A DNA stretch of 64,000 bases from an uncultured Bacilli bacterium (GCA_910588195.1 CAJUPN010000004.1:62001-126000); one strand, 5' to 3'; shown: positions 41,601 through 50,725, counted from the stretch's first letter. A program made the numbers and translations. Notes: a model not told the origin generated them from the letters alone.

Positions 41601-44600
41601 TCTTTTTCCGTTGCCCATCCTTCATTATCTAATATATATGAAATATCTCCGATATCAGTTGTAGTAACACTTAACTGATAAGCATCTGATATGTTGCCAG
41701 CTTTATCGGTTACTTTTATATAAACTTGATATTCTTTATTATTTTTTAATTTATTAAAAGTATATACATTATTTTTAGAAGTTATATATTCTTCCCCATC
41801 TAAAGAATACATATAAGTATCTACTTTACTACTTTGATCTTCTGCTAAAACTTCTATAGTAAAATTACTCGACCCTTTTTCTAAAATATTTACATCTATT
41901 ATTTCTGGTTTTATCACATCAATATTAGTAATTCTTTTACTAGCTATTTCACTTTGAATTTCTACATCATTAATAGATTTAGCATATATCGTAGCATCTT
42001 CTTTAGAAATCTTAATTGGATTTTTATAATCTAGCCAATCAGTTTCTTCTCCATCACTGTAAATAATTTTATAAAGTTTTTCTACACTTACCTTATCATA
42101 ATTAATTGCAACAGTAACTTCTTTTGTCCATTCCTCTGTTGATAAAATAAATGTTGGTGTATTAGGTTTTGCTAAATCCCATCTCATAAATATATTTTCA
42201 GATAATTCTGATAAAGGCACATCTAAAACATAATAATCATCTTTTATAATTATTTCTTTGCCATTTTCATCTTTTATTTTTACTCCATCAGATCCAATAA
42301 CTTTATCTTTGTATTCTGGTCTAATTAAGACAATCCCATGGGGGTTATATTTTTTCCATTCACCATCTTTTTTCCATTTATACTCACGATCACTTGGATT
42401 AGACATAGTCGGATAATTTAGTTTTATTAAATAATACATTCCATTATCTAAAATCGTTAAATTATCTTTTGGTATTATATTATCTACTAATATCTCACTT
42501 TCTCCATAATGTCCTAACGAATCTTCATTATAGGCACTTATTCTTGTATTATTAGTAATTAACTCAATTGGACCAAAATAATCAAGCCACTCACCATCAT
42601 CAAGTTTATATTTTTTTATACTTGCAGTATTAGCATATTCAATTTCAACTCTAACCCATGGGGATGGTGTTGTTGGATTTATTCTAATTAAAGGATTAGA
42701 GATACCAGTTGTTAAATAATTAACTTGCTTACTAGTTTCACCTAAACCTTTTGTATTTAAAGCATAAGCATAAACGGTTGTATTCTCATTTATTTCAAAT
42801 GGTCCATTATATTCTCTTAAGTCTCCATTCCCAATTCTATAGTATCTTCCTGTTGCTCTTTCATCATATAAAATACTAACCTCTAACTTATCAATTAGAC
42901 CTTGAACTTCATTTTCTTCTGGCGATAAAGTAATTGCTACATCTAATTTTTCTAAAGGAATTGGAGCAATTGAAGTTGTAATATTTAATTTTTCAATTGT
43001 TATCCCATTTTTATTAGTACCCTTTGCATAAATACTTTTACTTTGATTTATTTGGATTGGTCGTTCATATCTAAAATACTCTATTCCATTAAAAGAATAT
43101 TCTAAAGTATCATAGTCACTTCCACTTATAGTAACTATTACAGAATCAATATCTTCATTCAAATAAATACTTGGACTAGCATCTATTTTTACATAAGGTT
43201 TATTGGGTTGTTTAATATTTTGAACATAATAATAAGTTACTTCTGATTTCTTATCATTCTTATTTATATAGTAAGATCTTATAATTGAGTTTTTTAAAAC
43301 TTCAAAGGTATTAACATATTCCTGATAAGATCCACCATCTACACTGTAGTAAATATTTTTTGCTTCTTCCTTTGTTTTAATATCTACTGTTACCTTCTCA
43401 GTTAGAGTAGTTGGCGAAACAGATATTACTGGTCCTTCTAATCTATCAGATAAAGATACTGCTTCTATATATTTTACATCATAAGCATATTTTCCTTTAT
43501 ATTCTGCTTTAGCATATATGAATGTGTTAGCACTAACTTCAAACGAATTTGTATACAAAGTATAATTTTTATTGTCTAAACTATAATATATTTTTGAATT
43601 AGCTTCATTACTTACTATACTTATAGTCGCTTTTTGCCCTTTTAAAAGTCGATTATGAGATGAATTAATATTTACATGCAAGTAATTTTCATCTGGATTA
43701 TCTCCTCCTTCTGGATTGCCTTCACCACTTTTAAAAATTGTCTTTTGTGATCTACCAACAGCCTTTCCTGTTCTTTTTACTCCATTATCTAAATCAATTG
43801 TTCTCTCACTTTCAGCATAAGCATATACAGTTGAGTTAGCACTCACTACAAATGAACCGGTATAATCAAGCCATGCAGAATCATCAACTTTATACATTCT
43901 AACTATAGCATCATCTTCATAATCAATGCTTACATTAGTTTTTTCATTTAAATATTCTTTATCTGGATTAATATCTATCCTAACACTACCAAAATTAAGT
44001 GAACTTTCACCCTTTTCACTTATGTAAAGAGCATCTTCACCAACTAATGTTTTTTGCATTATAACATTTCCTTCAGCATCATAAACATTTTCTTCTTTAG
44101 TTGCCCTAGCTTCAATTAAAGTATCAGCACCAACACTAAATTCTTTTTCGTACTGAATCCAATTTCCACCATTTATACGATATTCCTTAGTTTTAGCATT
44201 TTTATCATAAGTTATTTTTACATTAGTTATTTCTTCACCACTTAAAGTCATCTTGTCAGCTGATATATCAACTAAGACTTTGCCATTAGGAACATCTATT
44301 ACTTTTTCTCCATCAAGATCATAACGTATATAAATATTACCTATATCACTAACCTTAACTAAAATTGGTCCAGTATAACTTTCCCAATCATCATCTTCGC
44401 CACGGATTTCACCTTCTCTATGTAATCTCCACTCACGATTAGTTGAACCAACTGGATAATAAATATTTAATCTTATCCATCCATCCCATTCTTCATCTTC
44501 ACCATTTGGAACAATAACTTTTATATCCTTACTTACCTCAGCATAAGTTCCTGTATTAGATATAGCCTTACAACTAACCGTATATTCTCCTACAGCAAAA

Positions 44601-45856
44601 TCCTCAGTTGATGAAACATTTTTACTCCAATCATGATCTAAAGCACATGAATAATTACCACCTGATGGACCAAATTCAACATGACTTGGAAGTTGATATT
44701 TTTCACCATATTCAAAAACTGCTGGTAAATCTATTAAATCAATTTTTGGTATTTCTAATTCTGGTTTAATAGGTTTTGTTGTATTAGTTGGTTTAACTGT
44801 TATTGTCTGCTCAGTAGAACTAACTGGCTTTGTTGTTGTAGACTTATCACCAGAGGAAGTTGTTGTCGTTTTAATAGGTTTTGTTGTATTATTCTCTTCA
44901 TCTAAATTTCCTGTTGGCTTAGTTTTATCTGGATTTGAATCTGGATAAACAGTCGTCCCATTGTTATAATTCGGATTATCTATCTCACTCTTATTAGTTG
45001 TATTTTCCGTATTTGAATTATCATTATTATCTTCAGAATTTGATACCCCATTATTAAAATTAGAAGTTCTTTCTGTAAATGTAACTTCATAACTATTTAA
45101 AGCATTATCAAAAACCTTTATTGTTATCGTATATTCTGTATTTTCTTCTAAATTCTTTATAACAAAATTATTCTTTACTTCAACATACTCTTTATTGCCT
45201 ATTTTATAATAATAATTTTTTATTCCCGAATCTTTGTCCCTTGCTTTAACATTTATATTAAAAGAATTAGCTGTAACACTTTTAGTAATTGAATCAATAA
45301 TTGGTGAAATATTATCAATAAGTACTTCTTCTTTGTTCGAAATAAATGAATATTTTCCATTTTTATATTTACCCTTAAAGAAAACATTCCATTTGCCTGT
45401 TTCCGCTATTTCTATACTCTTTTCTTGAGTTTCTTTCCAATCACATTTCTTACTAGATTTATTCTCAGTTACACAGTACATATAACTTTCTAACTCACTT
45501 ACATCCACATCTTTTTTTACATATACTATATTACTCTTTACCCATCCATCTTCTTTACTTTCAATCAATGGACGATTATTTGTTATTATTGATGATATAC
45601 CAATATTTATAAACATCAAAAGAATCAACACTATAAAAAACAAAAGGAAAGGAAATAACCATAATTTAGAAACATAAACAGTTACTTCATCACTGTTTTT
45701 TATCTCGCTTCCCTCTTCTGGTTCAGTTCTAATAACTCTTCCTCTTCTAATAAATAAACTAAATTCTTTTTCTTCTTTATAGTTTATCTTCTCTTTATCT
45801 AAAATCTCTTTTGCATCTTCAAATTTTTCTTTTTTTAAAACAGGTACTATTTTCAT
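38657..45856 (-). CDS. Giant surface protein with hexosaminidase-C-like and Ig-like repeats
   Basis: 2399 residues. Residues 1-65 look like one PASTA domain (EDAKEILDKEKINYKEEK...VIRTEPEEGSEIKNSDEVTVYV), then a membrane helix about 68-92 (LFPFLLFFIVLILLMFINIG). By the positive-inside rule the N-terminus is cytoplasmic and all else is outside. Then an Asn/Thr-rich linker with TTTTSSGDK and TTTKP, Ig-like domains, and about a dozen repeats of the CHB_HEX_C type (YYSVDGGSYQEYVNTFEV, YSFNGIEYFRYERPIQI). Two near-identical Gly-rich blocks lie at residues about 1597-1859 and 1951-2213. No sortase signal. Likely an adhesin or matrix protein. Confidence 0.85.
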   Translation of the reverse strand: MKIVPVLKKEKFEDAKEILDKEKINYKEEKEFSLFIRRGRVIRTEPEEGSEIKNSDEVTVYVSKLWLFPFLLFFIVLILLMFINIGISSIITNNRPLIESKEDGWVKSNIVYVKKDVDVSELESYMYCVTENKSSKKCDWKETQEKSIEIAETGKWNVFFKGKYKNGKYSFISNKEEVLIDNISPIIDSITKSVTANSFNINVKARDKDSGIKNYYYKIGNKEYVEVKNNFVIKNLEENTEYTITIKVFDNALNSYEVTFTERTSNFNNGVSNSEDNNDNSNTENTTNKSEIDNPNYNNGTTVYPDSNPDKTKPTGNLDEENNTTKPIKTTTTSSGDKSTTTKPVSSTEQTITVKPTNTTKPIKPELEIPKIDLIDLPAVFEYGEKYQLPSHVEFGPSGGNYSCALDHDWSKNVSSTEDFAVGEYTVSCKAISNTGTYAEVSKDIKVIVPNGEDEEWDGWIRLNIYYPVGSTNREWRLHREGEIRGEDDDWESYTGPILVKVSDIGNIYIRYDLDGEKVIDVPNGKVLVDISADKMTLSGEEITNVKITYDKNAKTKEYRINGGNWIQYEKEFSVGADTLIEARATKEENVYDAEGNVIMQKTLVGEDALYISEKGESSLNFGSVRIDINPDKEYLNEKTNVSIDYEDDAIVRMYKVDDSAWLDYTGSFVVSANSTVYAYAESERTIDLDNGVKRTGKAVGRSQKTIFKSGEGNPEGGDNPDENYLHVNINSSHNRLLKGQKATISIVSNEANSKIYYSLDNKNYTLYTNSFEVSANTFIYAKAEYKGKYAYDVKYIEAVSLSDRLEGPVISVSPTTLTEKVTVDIKTKEEAKNIYYSVDGGSYQEYVNTFEVLKNSIIRSYYINKNDKKSEVTYYYVQNIKQPNKPYVKIDASPSIYLNEDIDSVIVTISGSDYDTLEYSFNGIEYFRYERPIQINQSKSIYAKGTNKNGITIEKLNITTSIAPIPLEKLDVAITLSPEENEVQGLIDKLEVSILYDERATGRYYRIGNGDLREYNGPFEINENTTVYAYALNTKGLGETSKQVNYLTTGISNPLIRINPTTPSPWVRVEIEYANTASIKKYKLDDGEWLDYFGPIELITNNTRISAYNEDSLGHYGESEILVDNIIPKDNLTILDNGMYYLIKLNYPTMSNPSDREYKWKKDGEWKKYNPHGIVLIRPEYKDKVIGSDGVKIKDENGKEIIIKDDYYVLDVPLSELSENIFMRWDLAKPNTPTFILSTEEWTKEVTVAINYDKVSVEKLYKIIYSDGEETDWLDYKNPIKISKEDATIYAKSINDVEIQSEIASKRITNIDVIKPEIIDVNILEKGSSNFTIEVLAEDQSSKVDTYMYSLDGEEYITSKNNVYTFNKLKNNKEYQVYIKVTDKAGNISDAYQLSVTTTDIGDISYILDNEGWATEKELTISYPRDVYNGYSYQYSLDLGESWELYEQPLKITENNTIVVARVVDGDNIKVAASFTVSKIDKTIPTISLDGLPSIFSKDLEYVIPTSYTDGISGSNRVCKVPNSDVEYTNSSSLPVGEYTLTCEITTGAGLTAQVSKDIKVTNITVKGNSILDIIETKDLKSGYYDFEVLGTSVIYPVHMYVIEGDQRWSSDQIFGDAGDVATKNDNARNMVVVKVKGNVTIEEGVTVRPYYDELYGGPKGFTMYVTGKLENNGTIDNSHGAKAEGQDVYLWKNADGTYEYVPALGAEGGSSETTSKTKGMDGIGRQTGGGGAGGTASLNTSQGGKGTSYSGGSGGSYKANPPASDIGGQGGGGYQGWGGGAGNPGGGTPGQDKIRYGSNGTGGLLVLYANEYKNNGKLTANGARGGYGTSGGGGSGGGSINIFTNQNTGIDQLGVITNTRYNEILGISKTIGGPEYDNMCPYGDCSAGDGTINIGEVRNGTYYDLKEIIEQDKEAYKNSVTKTGDSILSIINEDIRSGYWFFKVNNEEYPVHMYVIEGDQRWSSDQIFGDAGDVATKNDNARNMVVVKVKGNVTIEEGVTVRPYYDELYGGPKGFTMYVTGKLENNGTIDNSHGAKAEGQDVYLWKNADGTYEYVPALGAEGGSSETTSKTKGMDGIGRQTGGGGAGGTASLNTSQGGKGTSYSGGSGGSYKANPPASDIGGQGGGGYQGWGGGAGNPGGGTPGQDKIRYGSNGTGGLLVLYANEYKNNGKLTANGARGGYGTSGGGGSGGGSINIFTNQNTGIDQLGVISVKGGSEYENACVYGDCSAGNGTVTVTQIALQPTSMGYSELIDVNTVQAPKFHMDSFELSSTKEITIDYPSGFINEYSLDLGQTWILYKEPIKIDKNLTIIARTRSSDNILSVASLTVTKIISEKESSILEFYQGDDYLIPTECLIDDRYYKNIKDLETGSYKLVCGSESKQIIIKKKEEITSMEVD
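39220..40006. repeat. Internal direct repeat, copy 1 (787 bp)
   Basis: Near-identical to 40282-41068, offset 1062 bases; I noted one difference (GGTCTC against GATCTC near the end). Codes for the C-terminal Gly-rich block of the giant protein. More G/C-rich than its surroundings. Confidence 0.9.
40282..41068. repeat. Internal direct repeat, copy 2 (787 bp)
   Basis: Partner of 39220-40006, separated from it by 275 bases of unique sequence. Near-perfect DNA identity, including silent positions, points to a recent duplication or gene conversion. Confidence 0.9.
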
Positions 45857-46134
45857 CTTTAATCTACTCCTACTATCCTATTTATTATCTTTTACATTTC
45901 TGATTTTATTATTACATGATGGCAAATAAAGTAAATTAAAAAATTTTTACATCTTAAAATATTCAATAAAAGCTCTTATCATTAAATACAATATAACTTA
46001 TGTTAGCATTTTTTTCAAGATATATACTAAAGATATTAACTTTTTTTCTAATTTTTTTAATTTAGAAAAATATTTATTCTAAAAAAAATCATCTCTGTGG
46101 CATTAATGAGATCTAAAAAGCAATAACAATAAAC

Positions 46135-46163
46135 TTGTAAAAAAGCCCTTTTTATGTTATTAT
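46135..46163 (+). promoter_or_regulatory. Promoter of antitoxin RNA, module C
   Basis: TTGTAA at 46135-46140 and TATTAT at 46158-46163, spacer 17. Bases 45857-46130 before it hold the leader of the giant gene and AT-rich DNA without any gene I can support. Confidence 0.7.
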
Positions 46164-46169
46164 GAATGT

Positions 46170-46285
46170 GTCAAGGAAACTTGCATAAAATAAAAAAGGG
46201 AACATTCAGTTTTTGCTTAGTTGAATGTCTACCCAATTATTTGTGAAGACATTTAATTCAATGATGAATTAAGTGTCATTTTTTT
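46170..46285 (+). ncRNA. Type I antitoxin RNA, module C
   Basis: Predicted antisense RNA of about 115 bases. It starts with the same 5' hairpin (CAAG-GAAA-CTTG) and string CATAAAATAAAAAAGGGAA as module A. It ends in GACATTTAATT (46248-46258) with AATTAAGTGTC (46267-46277) and a T run. It overlaps the 3' part of the toxin mRNA, including its stop codon. Confidence 0.65.
46189..46230 (-). terminator. Terminator of toxin mRNA, module C
   Basis: Minus strand ACATTCA (46228-46222) pairs with TGAATGT (46208-46202), followed by TCCC and six T. The same bases can instead pair with the 5' end of the mRNA. Confidence 0.6.
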
Positions 46286-46368
46286 ATTACTACTATCATA
46301 ATGATAAAGAGAAATAAAATGATAGCAATGAGCTTAAGAACTTTAATTATAAAAGTCTTAGTTTTCAT
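46276..46368 (-). CDS. Type I toxin peptide, module C (30 residues)
   Basis: 30 residues: MKTKTFIIKVLK, then a membrane stretch LIAIILFLFIIMIVV and a basic end IKK before TGA. Start at ATG 46368 with GGAGG nine bases before. Hydrophobic core with basic ends is the build of membrane-damaging type I toxins. The stop codon lies inside the antitoxin terminator. Promoter TTGCAT (46461-46456) / TATAAT (46438-46433), spacer 17, puts the mRNA start at 46426 with GGGAATATC, complementary to the mRNA 3' end. Its C-terminal 19 residues match the decayed copy at 19709-19810. Confidence 0.75.
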   Translation of the reverse strand: MKTKTFIIKVLKLIAIILFLFIIMIVVIKK

Positions 46369-46432
46369 TTTTATCAAACCTCCTCTCTTCTAGAGATTCG
46401 GTAGACACTCAACAACTGATATTCCCACAAAC

Positions 46433-46461
46433 ATTATATCGAACATTAGTTCATTATGCAA
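46433..46461 (-). promoter_or_regulatory. Promoter of toxin mRNA, module C
   Basis: Minus strand TTGCAT at 46461-46456 and perfect TATAAT at 46438-46433, spacer 17. Confidence 0.72.
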
Positions 46462-46511
46462 TATTATAATTTCATTTTTAACGATTATTATTGTATATCA
46501 ATTTCAAATAA

Positions 46512-47117
46512 CTAAAACTTATTATTTTTATTAATAAATTTCAATTTTCTTAGATAAAATATTTCAAACAATATTATCGAGATAGCTAAGTAATACTGAC
46601 TAAATGTAATTTTAATATTGTTTAAAATCTCATTATCTATATCTAAAAAAACTTTTAATATTCCATAAAATACGATACAAAAAATAAAGTTAATAAAAAT
46701 AATTTTAAATAAATCATGTTTATTCTTTGTCTTATTAAAAACTATACCTGTTATGATAATCAAAGAAATTGTTATAATATAAATAAATTCTATTATTAAA
46801 GTTATATCTACTTTAGAAAAATAATTATCAAATTTTATTATGCTATTATACTGAGAATTCGCTTCATCATTTAAATTTTTAACATTAAAATTCTCATTTC
46901 TATAATGGCTTTTTACATATTTTTTCAAATCTTTATTAATCTGTTCTTCATCTACATTTAAATATTCTAATCTTTTATTTATTTTTTCATAATAACCAAC
47001 CTTATTAAATACCATATAGATAAAATTCTTATTTAAAACAGTAAGAGAAAATACGGCAAAAAGAAAAGTTATTGAAAAAAGCAATCCTAAAAAAATATTA
47101 ATTATGTTTTTTTTCAT
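46512..47117 (-). CDS. Four-helix membrane protein (weakly DUF1461-like)
   Basis: 201 residues from ATG 47117, chosen for GGGGAA eight bases upstream. A first helix near the N-terminus (IFLGLLFSITFLFAVFSLTVL), an outer loop of about 75 residues (YYEKINKRLEYLNVDEEQIN), then three helices and the basic end KLKFINKNNKF. The layout of one helix, a large outer loop and three helices recalls the DUF1461/TIGR01906 membrane proteins, but the match is weak. It overlaps the end of the VanZ-like gene by 20 bases and is the last gene of that operon. Confidence 0.6.
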   Translation of the reverse strand: MKKNIINIFLGLLFSITFLFAVFSLTVLNKNFIYMVFNKVGYYEKINKRLEYLNVDEEQINKDLKKYVKSHYRNENFNVKNLNDEANSQYNSIIKFDNYFSKVDITLIIEFIYIITISLIIITGIVFNKTKNKHDLFKIIFINFIFCIVFYGILKVFLDIDNEILNNIKITFSQYYLAISIILFEIFYLRKLKFINKNNKF

Positions 47118-47565
47118 ACATTCCCCTAAATAAATAAAAACGAACGACAAGATAAGAAGCTATTAAAGAAGCTGAAGAATCTAATAAAACATCTACTAAA
47201 TTCCCATTTCTTGAGTCTACAAAAGTTTGATGAATTTCATCAAAAAGAGCTGCTACTATACAAAAAATAGATGAATAAATCAAAATTCTTTTATTAATAT
47301 TAAAACTAACAAAAAAGTTAACTACAATAATTCCTAAAATAAAATATTCAACAAAATGAGCAGATTTTCGTACAACAAATGAATAATGTTTTACTATTTT
47401 CTGCATACTTTCAGAATCCTTATCTATATTAGAAAAAGTAGAAACAACATTTTTAATTAACTTTTCACTCATTCCACCAGATGTTTCTCCACTAGCATTA
47501 GAAAAACTAAAAATCACACCTAACCATAAAACAAGTAAAAATATTGCAGCAAATTTTCTAATCAT
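47098..47565 (-). CDS. VanZ-family membrane protein
   Basis: 155 residues with four predicted helices. VanZ-family marks: RKSAHFVEYFILG near residue 68 and FDEIHQTFVDSRNGNLVDVLLDSSAS near 110-135. Family members are common, mostly uncharacterised envelope proteins; some give low-level teicoplanin resistance. No van cluster is present, so no resistance should be read from this. Its ATG overlaps the previous stop by one base. Confidence 0.88.
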   Translation of the reverse strand: MIRKFAAIFLLVLWLGVIFSFSNASGETSGGMSEKLIKNVVSTFSNIDKDSESMQKIVKHYSFVVRKSAHFVEYFILGIIVVNFFVSFNINKRILIYSSIFCIVAALFDEIHQTFVDSRNGNLVDVLLDSSASLIASYLVVRFYLFRGMYEKKHN

Positions 47566-48170
47566 TAAAAATCAGTCCTACTTTCAATATAGTCGTTAGC
47601 TGTTTTAATAAATTCTTTTATATACTTCATTTCAAAATTAATATTTTCTTGAACTGGAGTATTAAAATCATATTGAATTAATAAATCTTTAAAATCAACA
47701 GCATTCGTAATAAATCTTTCCCAACAATTAATTGAACCAAATTTATTATTAAAACTACGATACCAACTTAAATTAAAATCTTCAATATCTTCTAGTTCAT
47801 CAACACATAAGAAACGGTCTTTAACTTTATCCACATAATTAGATGGCATAAATATACTTGAAATATAACCCATACGATAAAAATAGCATTTAGCCTCTTC
47901 AAATAAGTCAACTATATCAAATATTATTTCTTCTATTTTTTTAAAATAAACATGATTAATAACAAAATTAAGTGAAACTCTACTTATTTGCATTTGAAAA
48001 TCAGGATTAGTATTAAATAAAATTAATGGTGATCTTGTTTTCCCATTATCTGGTAATATTATTGGGTCCCCTAATTCAGGATATCTAACTAATATTTCCT
48101 TTGAAATATCCACTAAACTAAAACTAGTATTCTCTTTAAAAAATAAAACTATTTCCTTTGTATCTTTCAT
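47565..48170 (-). CDS. Unrecognised soluble protein in the LTA-synthase operon
   Basis: 201 residues from ATG 48170 (MKDTKEIVLFFKEN), with GGAGGG four bases before; an ATG four codons earlier lies on the ribosome site. No signal or membrane segment. It carries SLNFVINHVYFKKIEEIIFD and a Phe/Tyr-rich C-terminus. No family recognised. It lies between the LTA-synthase-like gene and the VanZ-like gene, tightly packed with both. Confidence 0.65.
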   Translation of the reverse strand: MKDTKEIVLFFKENTSFSLVDISKEILVRYPELGDPIILPDNGKTRSPLILFNTNPDFQMQISRVSLNFVINHVYFKKIEEIIFDIVDLFEEAKCYFYRMGYISSIFMPSNYVDKVKDRFLCVDELEDIEDFNLSWYRSFNNKFGSINCWERFITNAVDFKDLLIQYDFNTPVQENINFEMKYIKEFIKTANDYIESRTDF

Positions 48171-48181
48171 AAAACCCTCCA

Positions 48182-50035
48182 TTAAATTCCATAGTAATTA
48201 GTAAGTAAAATTGATTTATTCTTTGATATATTATAATTAACCTTTGTAAGTATTGCTTCCTTTGTTAAAGAACAAGTTTTTGACGAAATATAAGCCCCAT
48301 CAGAAAACCAAACAAAGTCATCATGTGTACTAGAAAATACATCATCACCCAAATACGCATTAGGATTATACTTTATATCCAACATATTTAAAAGCGTTGG
48401 CAAAACATCTGCTGTATCAAGAATTGTATCAATATCTTTATGTGACATATCATTTGACCAAATTACTAATGGTGTATTTTGTAAAGCCTTACGATCATTT
48501 ATTACATCTTTTTTTAATGCAACATAGTCAGTATCTGAATAACCATATACATAGTGATCACTTGCAAGAACTATTACAACATCATCTATCAATTTTCTTT
48601 CTTCTATTTTTTGTAAAAGTATTCTTATAAATCGATCAGTATCATTTGCCAGGGTTCTATAAATATACTCTTCATAATTATACTTTGTATGATCTAAATA
48701 ATGTGGTACTCTTTTAAAAACTTTATTATCATTAGTATACTCTAAATGAGCAGAATAAGTTGTAATAAAACTTAAAAACTTTTTATCATTTAATATTAAA
48801 TCCACTAACTTTTCATCACTTATAAATTCTGAATCAGAATAATAATTTTTATTGTGATCTAAAATTCCTGCATTTTGCATATCTAAAGCTGAATAGTGCT
48901 TATCATAGCCTAAATCATTATGAAATTTTCCTCTATTATAAAATGAAGATGCATTAGCATGAAAAGAATTTGTCACATAACCATTTTTCTTCAAAATATT
49001 TGCTAAACTATATTTATATTCAACGTCATTAATATCATAAATAGCCTTTTTATTATTTATTGCATACATCCCTGTATTAAGTGCAAACTCAGTATTGATA
49101 GTTTGTCCACCATTAAAGAAAGGTGAATAACGATTCGTAAAATTCAATCCTGTATCCATTAAATACTTCAAAGTAGGCATCGTTTGATTATCAACAATCC
49201 AAGAATCAATACTTTCCATCATAATAAATATTACACTTTTATCTTTAAAAACTCCTGTATACTCATTATTTGATAAAGTTTTTCCATAAATAGCGTTATA
49301 TTCATCAACATTAGACTTTAAAAGAGCCTTATCTTCCGTTAATAAATTATAAAAATATTTATAAATAATTCTTACATTATACTCATAAAAACCACTTACA
49401 AACATTGAAGAGTTCGGATTAGTAAAATTATTATATATATTTTTGGTATTATAATTTTCTTGCCAATTATTATTATCAACATCATGCCCCAACATAACAA
49501 AGGAAATACATCTTGAAAGAATAATTGAAATAACAAATGCCCCTATAACATACTTATTAAATACCTTTTTATTATTTCCTTTTACCTTAAACTTTATATC
49601 AATATAATTAAGTAAGGCAATTAAACCCAAATTTATAAATATAGTTAAAATCATCCCTATATTTAAATTCAAAAATATACTAAAAAAATATTGAAATCCC
49701 TCACCTGCTAAAAATAAATCAGATACCATTATAAATTTTCCCATTTGTTGAGCAAAACAAATATGAGCAAAAAATAAAACATTTAAAGCAACAGCCACTA
49801 CACTAAAAATTTTAATTCTCTTTTTATCAGAAATAAAATACATTATAAATAATATTATTAAAATCCATGATATCGTGAATCCAAGCCATATTGTACGACT
49901 TCTTAAGTTATTAAAATTAAATATTGTTATATCAAAAATACGTCTAGTATAGATATCCATATAAAAACTTATAATGAATAAAACTAAAAACATTATTAAA
50001 AAACTTAGTCTTTTTTTATTAAATATTTTCTTCAT
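48182..50035 (-). CDS. LTA synthase family phosphoglycerol transferase
   Basis: 617 residues from ATG 50035, after AAGGTG. Five N-terminal membrane helices (to about residue 185), a linker, then an outer sulfatase-type domain. Motifs: MMESIDSW with metal-binding Glu278, NGGQTINTEFALNTG with the nucleophile Thr315, FHANASSFYNRGKFHNDLGYD, and ASDHYVYG with the late Asp-His metal pair. The enzyme type moves glycerol phosphate from phosphatidylglycerol onto a growing teichoic acid or glycolipid. Whether it is the main LtaS or a side-branch enzyme cannot be told. Confidence 0.9.
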   Translation of the reverse strand: MKKIFNKKRLSFLIMFLVLFIISFYMDIYTRRIFDITIFNFNNLRSRTIWLGFTISWILIILFIMYFISDKKRIKIFSVVAVALNVLFFAHICFAQQMGKFIMVSDLFLAGEGFQYFFSIFLNLNIGMILTIFINLGLIALLNYIDIKFKVKGNNKKVFNKYVIGAFVISIILSRCISFVMLGHDVDNNNWQENYNTKNIYNNFTNPNSSMFVSGFYEYNVRIIYKYFYNLLTEDKALLKSNVDEYNAIYGKTLSNNEYTGVFKDKSVIFIMMESIDSWIVDNQTMPTLKYLMDTGLNFTNRYSPFFNGGQTINTEFALNTGMYAINNKKAIYDINDVEYKYSLANILKKNGYVTNSFHANASSFYNRGKFHNDLGYDKHYSALDMQNAGILDHNKNYYSDSEFISDEKLVDLILNDKKFLSFITTYSAHLEYTNDNKVFKRVPHYLDHTKYNYEEYIYRTLANDTDRFIRILLQKIEERKLIDDVVIVLASDHYVYGYSDTDYVALKKDVINDRKALQNTPLVIWSNDMSHKDIDTILDTADVLPTLLNMLDIKYNPNAYLGDDVFSSTHDDFVWFSDGAYISSKTCSLTKEAILTKVNYNISKNKSILLTNYYGI

Positions 50036-50072
50036 ATTAATCACACCTTAATTATAACATAAAAAAGAAAAA

Positions 50073-50097
50073 ACATAACAATTATATGTTATGTTAA
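50073..50097 (-). terminator. Terminator of the cyclophilin gene
   Basis: Minus strand AACATAAC pairs with GTTATGTT, followed by T; it overlaps the stop codon. Confidence 0.7.
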
Positions 50098-50708
50098 TCA
50101 ATCACTTTAATAGATTCAATTACTGGTTGATTAGCACTTGAAACAAAACCATCATCATCTATTGGTTTGGCATCTTCAGCAATCTTATCAACTACTTCCA
50201 TTCCATCAGTTACATGACCAAATGCAGCATAATCACCATCTAAAAATTTAGAGTCCTTATGAACAATAAAGAATTGACTGCTTGCTGAATCATTATCCCT
50301 ACCACGAGCCATTGAAATAACACCTCTAACATGACTAATTGAATTTTCAACTCCATTAGAAGCAAATTCTCCTTTTATCTTTGTTTGACTTCCACCAGTT
50401 CCATCCCCTGATGGATCCCCTCCTTGGATCATAAAATCTTTTATTATACGATGAAAAGTCAACCCATCATAAAAGTTTTTATTTACTAAATAAATAAAAT
50501 TAGTAACAGTAATTGGAGCAATATCAGCATCTAATTCTAATGCTATTTCTCCATAATTTTTAATATTAATTACAACATTATGTTTTCCACTCATAAGTTC
50601 CACCTCATCTATACTATCTTTTTTCTTTTGTTTGTTAGATAAAAAACAAGAAAAAATAATTACTAAGACTATAATTCCTGCTATTATCCACCCAATATTA
50701 TTTTTCAT
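50094..50708 (-). CDS. Membrane-anchored cyclophilin-type peptidyl-prolyl isomerase
   Basis: 204 residues from ATG 50708, after AAGGTG. An N-terminal helix (IGWIIAGIIVLVIIFSCFLS) anchors it, so the isomerase faces outside. The cyclophilin domain shows NFIYLVNKNFYDGLTFHRII, FMIQGGDPSGDGTGG, MARGRDNDSASSQFFI and DGDYAAFGHVTDGMEVVD. Active-site Arg (FHR) and Gln (QGGD) are kept; the family's Trp is absent, as in many bacterial members. It would fold surface proteins. It has a perfect promoter inside the end of the upstream gene. Confidence 0.92.
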   Translation of the reverse strand: MKNNIGWIIAGIIVLVIIFSCFLSNKQKKKDSIDEVELMSGKHNVVINIKNYGEIALELDADIAPITVTNFIYLVNKNFYDGLTFHRIIKDFMIQGGDPSGDGTGGSQTKIKGEFASNGVENSISHVRGVISMARGRDNDSASSQFFIVHKDSKFLDGDYAAFGHVTDGMEVVDKIAEDAKPIDDDGFVSSANQPVIESIKVID

Positions 50709-50725
50709 ATCATTCACCTTAAAAC

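Noticed and set aside
47098..47565. Glycopeptide resistance from the VanZ-like gene
   Set aside because: VanZ-family proteins are widespread without resistance, and no vanHAX genes are present.
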